From Glaciozyma antarctica PI12 (Eukaryota; Basidiomycota; Microbotryomycetes; Kriegeriales; Camptobasidiaceae): DNA of 64,000 nt. The notes beneath the pieces were generated by a model that worked only from the letters and a program-made list of their open reading frames with translations, was not told the DNA's origin and searched no databases. Location: the NCBI GenBank assembly GCA_002917775.1, contig KZ627161.1:638417-702416 (forward strand), in the 5' to 3' direction. Positions 35,501-46,300 of this stretch are shown here, in pieces. The translations under genes were made by a program, and so were the position numbers. Each line of letters begins with the position of its first letter. The first letter of the stretch is position 1.

Positions 35501-38009
35501 GCTGCTGACGACTCGCCTCGCTCTCGCAGGATTCCGGCGACTTCTATCCTCCTCTGGGTCGAGCTCAGTCACGCGATGCAGTGGTTCATGAGCTGGGGTA
35601 TCTTCGTCTGGATCGGAAAGGTCTCATACGGGTTCTACCTGATGCAGTTCCTGACCATCTACGGCCTGATGCCTCACCTCGTTCTCTACTTCAACAGCAG
35701 GGGCTACACGTACTGGGACAACATCATCCCGACGTACATCCTCTGCCTCATGTTCAACTTCTTCATCGCCTGGTACGCTCATTCGCCTCGTTGCGACTCT
35801 TCGACGCTGACGTTCGTACTCGTACTCGTAGGATTTCCTACCACCTCCTCGACCGCGTCGGACTCAAGCTCGGCAAGGCTATCTGGGACGGCCTCTTCGT
35901 CACCAAGCCCAACAACCTCGGCGCGCTTCCCATGAAGATGGTTCGCCACTTTATCGACATGATCGTCCACGGTCCTGGACGCACGATTCGCGGCATCGGC
36001 AGCGGCTCCGCCACCAAGTACACCAACTTCCGCAGCAGCCTCCACACCCTCATGAACTGGCGCACGCCCACGACTCGTCCCGCCGTCCCCGATCCTACCG
36101 ACCCCGAAGTCCTCTCCCAACTCCACTCGACCCGCTGGACGACCGACCTGTCGCCCGACAAGGAGGCCATGCGTACGCGCCGCCTCCTCAACGCGCAGAG
36201 CTGGGCTTGGCTCCCTCACCTCTTCCTCATCCCCGGCCTCACCGTCGTCTGGGTCATCTACCAGCCGACCGGAAGGTGGACGTACGACGCCCTCACGTTC
36301 TCGACCTTCTGGCGGTTCATGTGGGTGCTCTCGCTCCCCAACTGCCTCTTCGCCTGGTTCGGCTTCATCACTCCCGACATGATCTACTCAGAAGCGGTCA
36401 TGGACAAGAAGCCCGTTCACCGCGAGTACATTCGCAACTTCTTCATCGTCCTCGTCACCAAGGGATCGAACGAGGCCGCCGTCCGTCGAGGATACAACAA
36501 GCTCCTCAAGCTCGAGAAGTACCACCCCTCCGTCAAGGTCGTCGTCCTCACCGATGAGCCCTACGTCTACCCCGATCTTCAAAACGTCGTCTGCCCCAAG
36601 TCGTACAAGTCTCCTCTCGGTGCGTCTTCGTTTTCGCTACTCTCGCTGCGTTCCGTCGCTGACGCCTCCCACTTTGCAGGCAAGGCAAAGTACAAGGCTC
36701 GCGCGCTCGATTACTTCCGGTACCACGTCTCGCTCGGAGTTTACGACTGGATTCTGCACATGTACGTCTCGTTCGACGCCGTCGTTCTCCCGTCTACCGC
36801 GCTGACGCTGTGCTCATCAGGGACGAGGAGTCTGTCACCGACGGCGAATCCCTCCGCCACTGCATCGAGTTCATTCGCTACACGCCTCATCACTTCGGCC
36901 AAGGCATCATTCTCTACAACGGAGAAGGCTTCTGGGAGAACTGGTATTTCACGGTCGCGGACGGCATTCGAGTCGGAGACGATCTCGCGCGCTTCCACTT
37001 CCAGAACTCGGTTGTCCACCGCCCCGTCTTTGGAGTCCACGGATCCTTCCTCATGACGAACGGAGAAATGGAGAACGAGTGCACTTGGTGAGCTCTTTCT
37101 CGCGCGTTGGTGGATCGCGGTTGCTGACGATCGCTCGCAGGGATTTTGGATCGCTCGCCGAGGATTTCGAGTTCTCGCAGGACGCCTGGCGCCGTGGCTT
37201 CACTTCGGGTCGCATTCACGGTGTCGTGCGCGAGCAGAGTCCCGTCACGCTTCGCGATTTCCTCAAGCAGCGTCGTCGTTGGTTCATGGGTATTGTGAGT
37301 GTTCTGCTCGCGTCTGTTTAGCCGCAGGACTGACCTTCTGCGTTCCTCAGCGCGACATCAAGGGACTTTACGGTCTCCCGCATCTCGCCATCAACCTTTG
37401 GATCGTCGGAGTGTAGGTCGAAGCTCTCGACGCGTGCCGAAGACCCGCCGCTGACCTTGCCTCCTCGCACCAGGTTTACGCTTTCGGTTACCATCGTCAA
37501 CTTGCCCCTCGGATTCATCAACTACACGCTCACGCCTCTGTGGGTTGCCGTCTCCGCCAACTTCTGCTTCATCACGTTCTTCGTGAGTAGCTCCGTTAAA
37601 CTTTCGTTAGGACTGAGCAGTTCGCTGACTCGAGCTTGTGTTGCAGACGCTGTACCTCTGGGGCATCCTCTTCCAGGGTTCGTTCAGCGGTTCCTTCCTC
37701 GTTGGCGTTGCTCGCTCGCTAACCTCGCCGCCCGCAGAGCTCGACTTCGGACAGACTTGGTGGAAGATCCCGATTCACTTGGTCTGTGCGATCGTGATTC
37801 AGCGTGCGTCGTCCTTCTACCAAAGCGATAACACTCAGCTGACGACCTTGTTCATCAGCTTTCGCCTCCGTTGCCGAGGGACTCAGTGCCATTTGGGCCA
37901 TGTCGTCCGAGGACTTTGGCAAGGTGCGTCTCGCTTTCGTCTTCCGCACGTTTTGAACGTTTGCTGACTTGCGTGCTCCCCGCAGTTCGAGGTCATCACC
38001 AAGAGGTAA
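32575..38009 (+). CDS. Acyltransferase-3 / GT2 glycosyltransferase fusion membrane protein
   Basis: A Ser/Gly-rich N-terminal region (SPLGSAPLIALHRPSSSIEE; RRESFLESDLEMRKYQGLSA) leads into an acyltransferase-3 domain (PF01757 type) starting RLEWIDGVRGIASIIIFTHH at 34405. It has about ten spans and includes GKVSYGFYLMQFL. After a linker come two spans and a GT2 domain: VKVVVLTDEP, the DxD-like MDEESVTDGESL (36765-36850), AEDFEFSQDAWRRG, the QxxRW motif in KQRRRWFMG (37265-37290) and C-terminal spans. The end is FEVITKR with TAA 38007-38009. Motif order fits egghead-like GT2 enzymes. It presumably makes and O-acylates a sugar product at a membrane (inference). The start at 32575 depends on a predicted 53-nt intron. 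Two apparent single-base frame breaks lie at about 33531-33540 and 34296-34302. Confidence 0.75.
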
Positions 38010-38391
38010 AACGAGCGGTACCCCCGCTGTCGACGTTCCTCCTTCATTCTTTCCGCCCCATCTTCTCGGACACTTTATCTCTTTCTTCTCGTTTTCTCGG
38101 ACCCCAGCTAGATTCCCGTCCTGTCCCTTTTTTCACCACACAAACACTCCTCCTCCCCTCCTTGGCCGTCATTTACATCCCTCCCTTCCTGCTAAGAACG
38201 CTTTCTCGCATCCTTCGTCGCGTGTGGTGTTTCTTGTCTGCTCTCTCTTTGCTCGGGTGACTCCAGAGCTACGACGTAACGACGTTCAGGAGAAGAACAG
38301 CAGATGCCTTAGCCGCGCGGGAAGCGAGCACGGGGTGCGAAGACCGCTTGTCCTCCTACGCTCTCGCCACCACAACAACTTCTAGCCTAGG
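38010..38391. other. Intergenic, pyrimidine-rich
   Basis: It lies between the fusion gene and the SulP gene on the same strand. Long C/T-rich stretches (38040-38170) are typical of promoter regions in these yeasts. No gene was seen. Confidence 0.45.
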
Positions 38392-41365
38392 ATGGCAAGC
38401 GGACAGGACAGCTCACGTTTCGCGTCGGGAACGAGCACCCCACGCAGTATCGACAGCACCTCCTCGACTCAGGGGCGCTCTGCGAACGAAGGTACCTCCC
38501 TCTTGGGAATCGCAGCGGTCGAGTCGGACGGCGCGGTGGTGGACTATGGAGCGACGGGCAAGGCTTCGAGCTCTGAGGGCACTGGTGCGTACACGGGAGG
38601 GGCTCGCGCGGAGGAGGGGGAGGAGGAAGCTGACGCGAACTTGCGCGCAGCTGCTCTGGCGTCGCTCCCCACGCGGTTGGCACGCTCGGCTTCGATTGCG
38701 CGCAAGGCGGAGCGAAGGGAGAAGCGGTCTGCCAAGATGCGCACGCTGCAGACGAGGATGCTGTACTACGTGCCGGTCTTGGACTGGCTGCCGGCGTACA
38801 CGCTCAAGGCGTTCGCTGGAGACGTTGCATCAGCTTTCACTGTGAGCCTGTTCTCCACACTCCTGGCTGGAGAACCACGTGCTGGAGCTTCGAGCTAAGC
38901 GCGTGGACGACGCCCTGCAGAGCCGCCACTGACTTGTTTCCGTACTGCAGATGACCTCGCTCATCGTTCCTCAATCAATGTCCTACGCGACAAACCTCGT
39001 TGGCATCTCCCCTATCAACGGTCTCTTTGGAGCTGCGATTCCTCCGATGATCTGTGAGTCTTGTGTCGATCGTGCGTTCGAACGTACCTAACACGCCTTC
39101 GCAGATGCGATGCTCGGTACCTGCAGGCAGCTGAGCGTAGGACCTGAAGCCGCCCTATCGTTGATCATGGGCGAGGCAATCAGGAAGTACGTCGCCGAGG
39201 AGTCGCACGCCCATGGAGGTCTTTCCGACGCCGAGAAGATGAAGATCTCGCTCACAGTGGCGACGGTTATCACGTTCGAAGCTGGGATCATTACGTTCGT
39301 GTGAGTACCACTTTCGGTTGCAAAGGAGCCGCTCACTGACCTTGATGCTTTGACAGGCTCGGCATCCTGCGATTAGGATTCTTGGACGCAGTTTTGAGTC
39401 GCGTACGCGAAGCTTTCGCTCCCTCGTTCGAGTTGGCGCTCACATCCTTCCTCTCAGGCTCTTCTGCGAGGATTCATCACGGCTGTCGGAATCGTCATCT
39501 TCATCGCTCAGCTCATTCCCATCCTCGGCCTCGAACGCATGCTCGCCACTTCTCCACCAGTCGACACGGTCCTGGAGAAGGTCTCGTTCATCGTCCGAAA
39601 CATCCACCGCGTCCACAAGCTTACGCTGGCCGTCTCTCTTGGCGCCCTCACCATCCTCGTCCTCGCCAAGATGTTCAAATCGCGTCTTGTTACGCGCAAA
39701 GGATTCAAGTGGCTCGCCTTCGTTCCCGAGGTTCTCGTTGTGGTTATCGCTTCCACCGGTTCGATCCTCTTCGTTTGCTGTTTGCGGACGTCGCTGACTT
39801 GGTCGTTCTGCAGTTCTCACTTGCGTTTTCGACTGGGACGAGCGAGGCCTACAAGTCCTGGGCAAGGTCTCGGCAGGTCAAGCTTCGCTCGCCATCCCTT
39901 TCCGTGGAGCTGGAGTCTACCTCAGGGAATGCCTAGGGACTTCGACCGTCATCGCAATCCTAGGCTTCCTCGACTCGATCGTCGGTGCTAAAGATTGCGC
40001 GTCTCGCTACAACTACCCGATCAGGCGAGTTTCTCCCCATTCGCTCGCACGCATAACACTCGCTGATGACCTTCGTTATAGCCCAAATCGAGAGCTCGTC
40101 GCACTCGGAGCAGCCAACGTCGCCACGTCCTTTGTCGCGGGAACCCTCCCAGGCTACGGATCGATTACGCGCTCTCGGCTCGCTGGAAGCACTGGCGCGA
40201 CGACCCAGATGACCTCCCTCCTCACCGGCGCTTTCGTGCTCTTCGTCACCTTTTTCCTCCTCGGCTTCCTCTTCTACCTTCCCAAATGCATCCTGGCGGT
40301 CATTATCTGCGTCGTCGGCGAGTACCTTCGACAGTGAGCTTCCTCTGGCCTCTGCTGACCTCCTTGGTCGTGCAGTGTTCTCCATTCTGGCCGAGTTCCC
40401 TCACGACGTCAAGGTCGGTGAAGTCTGCCTGGCTGAACGAGGCTTTGCTCACTCCCATTCTCGAGCAGTTTTTCTGGAAAATGCGCGCCTGGATTGACGG
40501 AGGCCTCATGGCTTTGACCTTCCTCTTGACTCTGTTCGTCAGCGTCGAGGTGAGATCTTTCCTTTCGTCTCAAGTGCATGCTGCTCACGCGTACTGTGCA
40601 GGTGGGCATCATCATCAGCGTCGTCGTTAGCATCGCTCTCTGTATTCGGGAATCAGCCGCCATGCGGATCCGAATTCTCGGTCGTGTCCCGGGGACGTCC
40701 TTTTTCGAGCCTCTGGACGACGACGAGGGAGACGATCCCAGCGAGGAGATTCCTGGAGTGCTTATCGTGCGGCTGCGCGACGTGTCGCTGACGTTCGGTG
40801 AGCTCTCCTTTACCCCAGCCTTCGCATTGACACTAACTTTGAGATTTAGCGAACGCTGGCGCGATGAAGGAGCGGTTGAGGCGCCTCGAGCGGTACGGCA
40901 AAGGCCGGCATCACCCATCAGACCGCCCCAGGCGCGACGAAGCCTCCGTCGTCATCTTCCACCTCGCCGACGTCGAGGGTGAGCTCCACTCTCTCTCCTC
41001 TCCCCGATCGCTGTGCTGACTTTGTGGAATCGATAGATATTGACGCTTCGGCACTGCAGCTCATCTTGGAGGTCGTCGAATCTTACGTCGCGCGGCACGT
41101 CTTGGTGAGTGGCTTGACTTGCGTCTTGACAGCATCTCGCTGACCGTCGCTCTCCCTCAGGTGTACTGGACGCATCTTCAGCCTCAAGCTCGGGCTCGCT
41201 TGGCCAAGGCTGGCGTGTTGGCGTTGTCGGGCGATGGTAGGCTCCCTTTCGCACTCGTCAAAGAGGCCCTGCTGACGCACTTGCGCAGAAACTCATGTGC
41301 AAGCCACCGTCCAGGCTGCGCTGAACGCCCTCAACGACACCATAATCTCGGTCCAGCAGTTCTAA
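38392..41365 (+). CDS. SulP/SLC26 anion transporter with STAS domain
   Basis: Moves sulfate or a related anion across a membrane. The Ser-rich cytosolic N-terminus from ATG 38392 is followed by YYVPVLDWLPAYTLKAFAGD and SLIVPQSMSYATNLVGISPI (span-1/2 signature, near 38950), CRQLSVGPEAALSLIMGEA, TVATVITFEAGIITFVLGIL, RGFITAVGIVIFIAQLIPIL, AILGFLDSIVGAKDCASRYN and ELVALGAANVATSFVAGTLP. The C-terminal STAS domain contains ASVVIFHLADVEDIDASALQ (40950-41060) and ends at TAA 41363-41365. The domain order and length (about 770 residues) fit vacuolar or plasma-membrane fungal SulP proteins. Several short introns with CTGAC branch sites. Confidence 0.88.
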
Positions 41366-41565
41366 GCACCCATCCCATCGCTCTCCACCATCGCTCCCCC
41401 ATTCTGAAGTACAACATAGTCGCGCTCGCAATATATACCCTTCGATACATCGAGAACTCCGGGTTCGCAGAGCTGCTCTCTTTAGTCTCAAAGTTGGTGG
41501 GCTAAACCCCCGTCTCTCGCTCACGACGGCAGTTGCTCGCTAGTCCGTCGTACAAACTTGCTCTA

Positions 41566-43362
41566 TTAACGTTGCACCTCTGGCATCTCCTCCTCGTCTG
41601 CGACCTTCAAGCTCCCCTCGACGACCCTCTTCCACATCGCCTCGTTCAGGCCCACCGCCTTTCCGAGCTGCTGCCTCAACTTGAGCACCTCAGCCTCGAG
41701 CGCCGCAACCCTCACCACTCCCTCTCCATCGTCCTTCTTCCCGCCCGCCATCAACTCGACCTCCTTCCTCGCGACGGGCCTCAACAACTCTCTCACATCG
41801 ATACTCTTGCCCACGCGCATCGACACCGTCCTCCCCGCCGTCCCTCCCTGTGTCCAATCAGCACCCTTGACCGTCCGTCCCATTCCGCCAGTCATGACCG
41901 TTCTCGCAGGGAGGGAGACTCCTCCGCCTTCTGCGGTCCCGGCGCCGAGGTCCGGCGGGCGGAGCATGGTGGAGAGGAAGGTGATGGGTCCCGGAGGGGT
42001 GGAGGAGAGCGGGGGAGGAATGATGCGCGTCGGGAGGAGGGCGGGGAGGGAGAGGACGTGGATCGTGGAGGTCGTGGTGCCGAGGAGGAGGGTGGGGGAG
42101 TGAGCGGAGAGATGTAGGGCAGTGATGGTGTCGCTGGCGAGGGGTCGTCAGTTTTAGGAGGGAATATGAAGAGAAAGGACGTACGGGACGGAATAGAAGC
42201 TAGACTCGACAGCTCGCTCGACCTCGCCTCGTCCTCCACCACCAATCGCCTCGCTCATCTCGTGCCCGAACTCGTCGTTCTTCTTCCGGTACAGGGATAC
42301 CTTCATCACCTTTCCACCAGTGACAGCCGTGCCAGGCGCAGCGGCAGGATCGACGGAGGAGGGGCAGGCGACGAAGAAGAAGCGTTCGAGCGTGTCCCAG
42401 GCGACGTGCGAGACGGGGGAGGAGAAGGCGAAAGTGGACAGGAGAGAGGGCGTAGTCGTTGAGAGGTCCCAAATCTGGAGCGGGATGGTCAGCGTTCGGT
42501 CGAAGGGCGAAGAGCTGCTAACAAACCTTGCACGTTGCGTCGAGCGAAGCGGTGAGGATTCGGCAGCGAGGGAAGGTTCCGAGCCCGATCGCGATCGCGG
42601 TGATGGGGAGAGTGTGGTCCGTGAGAGTCGCAAAAGGCGTCGGCGGGTCCATGGGCGTCGCGTTGAGCAACCTGCGAAGAAGTTCAGTCTGCGAGCGGAC
42701 GCCAACGAAAGACGCGACTGACCGTCCGACATTCCAGACGCTCACTCCGGCGTCCTCTCCTCCACTGACAAGCGCAGCATCGTCGTGCGAGAACTCGAGG
42801 ACCGAGATGGGTCGGTAGTGCGCGTCGATGGTAAGCAGGAGAGTTCCAGAGGCGACCTGTGTCCGAGGGATCAGTTCGACAGCTCGTTTCGTAGAGCAGC
42901 AGTTCCCGTACCTCCCAAAAGAAAATACGACCATCCGAGGTTCCTCCTGCCAGGTAAATGCCGGTGTTGGATAGGCACATCGTGGAGAGCCTCACGGGAG
43001 GGATCAGCCTCTGCAGAACTTGCTCCTGCGAAGGGGACGCCCGACGTTAGCCCTTCAACAACACCGTCCCCCCTGAGCCTGCGTACCTTCTGAAATCCCC
43101 ACACGTTGATTCCTGCGCGTCCCTCCTTCCCTCCCATCCCCATCACGACTCCTCCGCATCCATTCGCCGTCTCTGCGTATCCCATCGTTTTGCGGTAACC
43201 CAAGTTGGACGAGGGGTCCTGTTCAGCGGCCGTCGAGTTGGAGGCATTGGGTGACTTGAAGGAGAAGAGGAGGGAGCCGGTGAGGAGGGAGTGGAGCTGG
43301 GTGGTCGGGAGAGGAGAGGTCGAAGAGGTGGAAGAGAGCAGGAGCTCGGAGAGGGACGACAT
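41566..43362 (-). CDS. IPI3: Pre-rRNA-processing WD-repeat protein IPI3 (WDR18 family)
   Basis: Rix1-complex subunit needed for 60S ribosome assembly in the nucleus. The ATG at 43362 gives MSSLSELLLSSTS. WD-like blades follow: IYLAGGTSDGRIFFWEV (42930), HYRPISVLEFSHDDAALVSG then GEDAGVSVWNVGR (42720-42810), ITAIAIGLGTFPRCRILTAS then LDATCKIWDLST (42520-42610), SPVSHVAWDTLERFFFVA and TALHLSAHSPTLLLGTTT (42080-42120). The C-terminus ends in a coiled coil (AALEAEVLKLRQQLGKAVGL), as in Ipi3, with the stop at 41566. Length and repeat order match the family; divergent from ERG9. Confidence 0.82.
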
Positions 43363-43820
43363 GGTGAAGGAGGGCGGCGTGGGGGTTGATAGATTGTTGA
43401 GCTACTTGAAGAGCTTTCCTAGGGTCCAGCGAAGATCTAGCGAGCTCGTATCGACGGTGATGAGCTGGGATAGTCTTTGTCGAAGAAAAGTCGAGGGGAG
43501 CTGGTTTGAGCTGCTGCTTGAGGCTGCTTGAACGGGGTGGATAAGCTGGGCTGAGCTGTCGGCGTGTGCTCTGGAGAGTAAGGCGACGACTGCAAACTCC
43601 TGAGCTGCAGTGGTGGAAAGCAAGGCTCGAAGAATTCGCGAGCGCTGAGGCAGGAGCAAGCGGGCCGTCCACTTCCTCTTCTCCCTCAAACCCTCCGCCC
43701 AAACACAACAGACTCGAGCGCCGACACCTGAACGGACTAGACTAGAGGAACCCACTCCAATACGCACCTTCTCCCGCTCGAATCTCACCAAAAGCTCTAC
43801 CCCGTCCTCCACGCGCAACG
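43363..43820. promoter_or_regulatory. Divergent promoter region IPI3 / ERG9
   Basis: A spacer of 458 bp between divergent start codons. Open frames on the minus strand here lack family features. No sterol-response site is claimed. Confidence 0.45.
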
Positions 43821-45964
43821 ATGGGATTCGCTTCCCTACTCGTCGCAGCCGTCACTCACCCCAATGAGGCGAGGGCTATGATCAACTACTCCATCTGGCG
43901 TGATCCCCTTCGCCGGATTGAGGACAACCCGGCCGATTCTGGATGGTACGTTGCTACCTCCGCCAGCCGCTCCAAGGCTCCAGCTGACGCGGGTTCCTCC
44001 AGGGACCGCGAGGACATGAAGCAGTGCTGGAAGTTCCTGGATCTTACGTCTCGCAGCTTTGCGGCCGTCATCAAGGAGCTGGAGGGGGAACTTGGGCGAG
44101 TGGTGAGCTGACCGTTTCATCTGTGGGGGGAGTTGAGCTGGGCGGTCTCTGGACTAGGGTGGGGAGGTGCTGGGAGACGATGAGCGGGCTGGCAAGCTTG
44201 ATTCTCCGTGCTTGTGCTTTTGTCCAGCCAACATCGGTCGAGATCCAACGAGCTGACCCTAGACCTCCTCAACCCTCGCAGGTCGCACTCTTCTACCTCA
44301 TCTTGCGCGGACTCGACACGATTGAGGACGACATGTCGATCGATATTGCCACCAAGGGACCTCTGCTCGAATCCTTCTACTTGAAGCTGGAGCAGGAGGG
44401 ATGGAACTTTACCGAGTGTACGTCTTCTGCGGAGATGAGCACGGGGAGAGGACTGACGCTGCTTTCTGCTTAGCTGGACCTACTGAGAAGGATCGCGCTC
44501 TTCTCGTCGACTTCCAGGTTGTGATTGCCGAGTTCCAGCGTCTGGATCCTAGGTGAGTCGTCGCCCGAGAGCGGGGTCGAACAAGCCTCACCACGCTCTT
44601 CGCTCGCAGCTTCAAGAAGGCCATCTCCAACATCACCCAAAAGATGGGCGCTGGAATGGCTCGCTACGCTTGTCTTCACGCTGCCAACGAGGGCAAGTTT
44701 TCCGTCGACACTTTCGCCTCCTTCGACCTTTACTGCCACTACGTCGCCGGTCTCGTTGGCGAGGGACTCTCGGCCCTTTTCTCCGCCTCTGGGAAGGAGG
44801 CTCCCGAGCTGGCCGAGCAGCTCTCCCTAAGCAACTCGATGGGCCTCATGCTACAAAAGACCAACATCCTCCGCGACTTCCGCGAGGACACGGACGAAGG
44901 ACGCGTCTTCTGGCCTGCCGAGATCTGGAAGAAGTACGTCGAGCGACCTGAGGACCTTTACGCGCCTGGCAACGAGGACAAGGCGATGTGGGCGCTCTCC
45001 GAGATGACGGTCGACGCGCTCACGCATGCGACGGACGCCCTCGACTACTTGACGCTTCTGTCGAACCAGAGCATCTTCAACTTCTGCGCGATCCCCCAGG
45101 TCATGGCGGTCGCTACCCTCGACCTTTGCTTCATGAACCCCAAGGTCATGAAGCAGAACATTAAGATTCGCAAGGGCTACGCTGTCTCCGTGCGTCCCTT
45201 TCCTTTCCTTTCGTCGGCGTGCGAGCACTTGCTGATCTCCGTAACGTGCAGCTCATTCTCAACGCCACCAACCCTCGCGACGTCGCCTACATCTTCCGCG
45301 ACCACCTCCGTCGCATTCACGCCCGCGCACGCGCCAACGACCCCAGCTTCATCAAGATTGCCGTTCTCGCTGGTCGCGTGCGTCCTTGTTTGTCCTCGCA
45401 TGATCCTCAAACTGACTCTGGCAACGACAGGTCGAGCAATGGACCGAATCCCGCTACCCCTCCTTCGTCATCCTCGGTGCTCCCGCCCCTACCTCTTCGG
45501 CTGACTGGGTCGAGGGCGCCGACGCCCGTATCAAGCAGCTTCCGGCACCGAACGACCCCGCGCAGGACACGGAGCTCGTGGCGTTGCGCGCGGCAGTGTT
45601 GGCTCGAAGCCAGGAGACCAAGATGACCTACGAAGACGTTCGTTCCTTCGGTTTACCTCCTTGTCTGAGCTCGAGCTGATGCTTAGATCTGTGCAGTACA
45701 AGTTCATCGGACTACTCATCTGTGGACTCCTAGGGCTGGTCGGACTCATGGGCGCGATTGCGTCGGGGACAGTGTGGCTCCTAGTTCTCCGAGACGGAGC
45801 TCCTTACGCCGTACGTTCTTCCTCTCTTCCTTGACGCACTCGCTAACACAAACACACAGGAGGACCTCCTGAGTGGCACGGCGATTGCTGCCAAACAGGC
45901 AGTCAAGACGGCGGCTGCTGCAGCTTCGACGGCTGTTTACGCTGCGGTGAAGGAGGAGCTCTAG
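43821..45964 (+). CDS. ERG9: Squalene synthase (farnesyl-diphosphate farnesyltransferase)
   Basis: Joins two farnesyl diphosphates into squalene, the first committed step to sterols, at the ER membrane. The ATG at 43821 gives [20 protein letters not shown]. The motifs are all present: [13 protein letters not shown], the first Asp-rich site [15 protein letters not shown] (44300-44345), [17 protein letters not shown], the second site [20 protein letters not shown] then DEGRVFWP (44835-44925) and [14 protein letters not shown]. The C-terminal membrane anchor is [20 protein letters not shown], followed by an Ala-rich tail; TAG 45962-45964. Eight or so introns, the last ones near the anchor. Normal length. 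Confidence 0.95.
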
Positions 45965-46300
45965 GGATCTATCGGTGGGTTTATTGGAACCAATCGGACC
46001 TTTGTTTGACGAACGTTTCGAGATCCGAGAGCGCGGACTGGCCGGGAGAGCAGCCAGTGCTGCTCGAGAGCTTCGCGGCGCGCTGGGAGAGAGCTCAGCG
46101 GAGACCACCCAGCTTCTTCTCTACACGCTGCACACCCGTCCTCACCGTTGCGCCTCCGTACTCAAAGTCAACGCAAGAGCGCCACTCCTGCCCTACCAAC
46201 CAACCCCGCCTCTCAGCTCCTTCCCCACTTCTCAACTTTTTGCTCCTCAGCCGGCATCTTCTCCAGCCCTCCTCACCTCCGCTTTCCCCACCAAAACAGG
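45965..46300. other. Intergenic between ERG9 and PRPP synthetase
   Basis: It holds the ERG9 3' end and the promoter of the next plus-strand gene. No gene was seen. Confidence 0.4.
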
